DNA of 64,000 bases from Rhizobiaceae bacterium (GTDB taxonomy: Bacteria > Pseudomonadota > Alphaproteobacteria > Rhizobiales > Rhizobiaceae). Below the pieces are notes generated by a model that did no database searches, was not told the DNA's origin, and worked only from the letters and a program-made list of their open reading frames with translations. A program made the translations under genes and the position numbers. Location: contig JANQMU010000024.1 in NCBI GenBank assembly GCA_028279875.1, positions 19,388 to 83,387 on the forward strand. Reading direction: 5' to 3'. Shown piece by piece: positions 63,095-64,000 of this stretch. Position 1 is the stretch's first letter, and each line of letters begins with the position of its first letter.

Positions 63095-64000
63095 ATGGAC
63101 CAGTCTCAACTTGGCGGTGACGTCTTTTTCGTGCTGATGGGCGCCATCCTGGTGTTCGCCATGCATGGCGGATTTGCCTTTCTGGAAGTCGGAACCGTGC
63201 GTCACAAGAACCAGGTCAATGCCCTGGTCAAGATCCTCGGCGATTTCGCCCTGTCCACCATCAGCTATTTCTTCATCGGATTTGCCGTTGCCTATGGCGT
63301 GACGTTTTTCGTCAGCGCAGCCACCCTGTCGGGCGCCGGCGGCGGCGAGGTCTTCCTGCCGCAGGGTTTCACGCTGGTCAAATTCTTCTTTCTGACGACC
63401 TTTGCCGCGGCGATCCCGGCGATCATTTCCGGCGGCATTGCCGAACGCATGCGGTTTCAGCCGCAATGCGTGGCGACCGTCATCGTCGTCAGCCTGGTCT
63501 ATCCGTTTTCCGAGGGCATGGTGTGGAACGGCAATTTCGGATTTCAGGACGCCATGGAAAGCGCCTTCGGCGCGCCGTTTCACGACTTTGCCGGCTCGAT
63601 CGTTGTCCATGCGGTGGGCGGCTGGATCGCGTTTTCAGCGGTGATTGTGCTCGGCGCGCGCCTCGGCCGTTACACCAAATCCGGCAAATCGCATCCCTTC
63701 GCGCCGTCCTCCATTCCCTGGCTGGCCCTCGGCTCCTGGCTGTTGTGTATCGGCTGGTTCGGCTTCAACGTGATGAGCGCGCAGTCGGTCGAAGGCGTGT
63801 CCGGGCTCGTGGCGCTCAACTCGCTTATGGCCATGGTCGGCGGCATCGTCGTCGCGCTGCTCGCCGGGCGCAACGATCCGGGATTCGTCCACAATGGCGC
63901 GCTGGCCGGCCTTGTCGCCGTATGCGCCGGATCGGATGTCTTTCACCCCATCGGCGCGCTCGTGGTCGGCTCCGTCGCCGGTTTCCTGTTCGTCAGGGGC
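63095..64000 (+). CDS. second ammonium transporter (partial, cut by the window end)
   Basis: 302 codons, open to the window edge. Starts MDQSQLGGDVFFVLMGAILV with no signal peptide, unlike the first AmtB. The first half of the Amt fold is clear: HGGFAFLEVGTVRHKNQVN, AIPAIISGGIAERMRFQP, the pore segment HDFAGSIVVHAVGGWIAFS with Asp and twin-His 1, and GWFGFNVMSAQS. The ATG follows ACGGAG. Its own sigma-54/NtrC control shows it is an independently induced transporter; it may be of the Amt1 or sensor clade. The C-terminal half is not visible. Confidence 0.93.
   Translation, partial: MDQSQLGGDVFFVLMGAILVFAMHGGFAFLEVGTVRHKNQVNALVKILGDFALSTISYFFIGFAVAYGVTFFVSAATLSGAGGGEVFLPQGFTLVKFFFLTTFAAAIPAIISGGIAERMRFQPQCVATVIVVSLVYPFSEGMVWNGNFGFQDAMESAFGAPFHDFAGSIVVHAVGGWIAFSAVIVLGARLGRYTKSGKSHPFAPSSIPWLALGSWLLCIGWFGFNVMSAQSVEGVSGLVALNSLMAMVGGIVVALLAGRNDPGFVHNGALAGLVAVCAGSDVFHPIGALVVGSVAGFLFVRG

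Overview
The window looks like a high-GC alphaproteobacterial chromosome, most likely Hyphomicrobiales (Rhizobiales). The main evidence is the order at the right end: a ProXp/YbaK deacylase, a thioredoxin with C-terminal repeats, a Lon-N protein and a Trm112 protein, then ubiH, tesB, glnK and amtB. LivK/LivH-type uptake and UpxY/RfaH-type NusG paralogues also fit. No genus can be fixed from the sequence alone.

Left block (1-8.6 kb): an amidohydrolase and uptake group. It holds a Tat-exported LivK-like binding protein with the start of a LivH permease, a multipass membrane protein resembling fenitrothion hydrolase, an exported PCuAC-like protein that has lost most copper ligands, and HyuA/HyuB (N-methylhydantoinase/oxoprolinase family). 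An SMP-30 lactonase runs convergently. The same 12-bp dyad (TTTGTATRCAWA) lies in all three promoter regions of this group, so it looks like one regulon under a GntR-like repressor encoded elsewhere.

8.8-21 kb: a translationally coupled soluble GAF histidine kinase and NarL-type response regulator precede a complete CUT2 sugar ABC transporter (binding protein, double ATPase, two permeases). Next come a heme-binding (CxxCH) chemoreceptor and an iodotyrosine-deiodinase-like flavoprotein. A membrane cyclic-nucleotide-binding protein then abuts a SulP anion transporter.

21.5-48.9 kb: an exopolysaccharide locus of the Wzx/Wzy type. A NusG paralogue and a LuxR-type regulator lead it. The core is a priming sugar transferase, CpsB phosphatase, Wza-like export lipoprotein, Wzc-like BY-kinase and polymerase/ligase. 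A second, patchier half holds five methyltransferase-like genes, an acyltransferase, a carbamoyltransferase, a flippase, a second polymerase and several glycosyltransferases. Two consecutive nucleotide-sugar genes, ugd and uxs, are both pseudogenes, so the locus appears to have lost the UDP-glucuronate/UDP-xylose branch.

49-64 kb: tRNA-Gly(GCC) and housekeeping genes, then a TetR-controlled HlyD/ABC-2 exporter with a near-perfect 28-bp operator. An alpha/beta hydrolase with a Cys nucleophile and an SRPBCC protein lie opposite another TetR gene. The end is ubiH, tesB, glnK-amtB and a second ammonium transporter cut by the window edge. glnK and the second amt each have a sigma-54 type promoter, and the second also has a textbook NtrC dyad.
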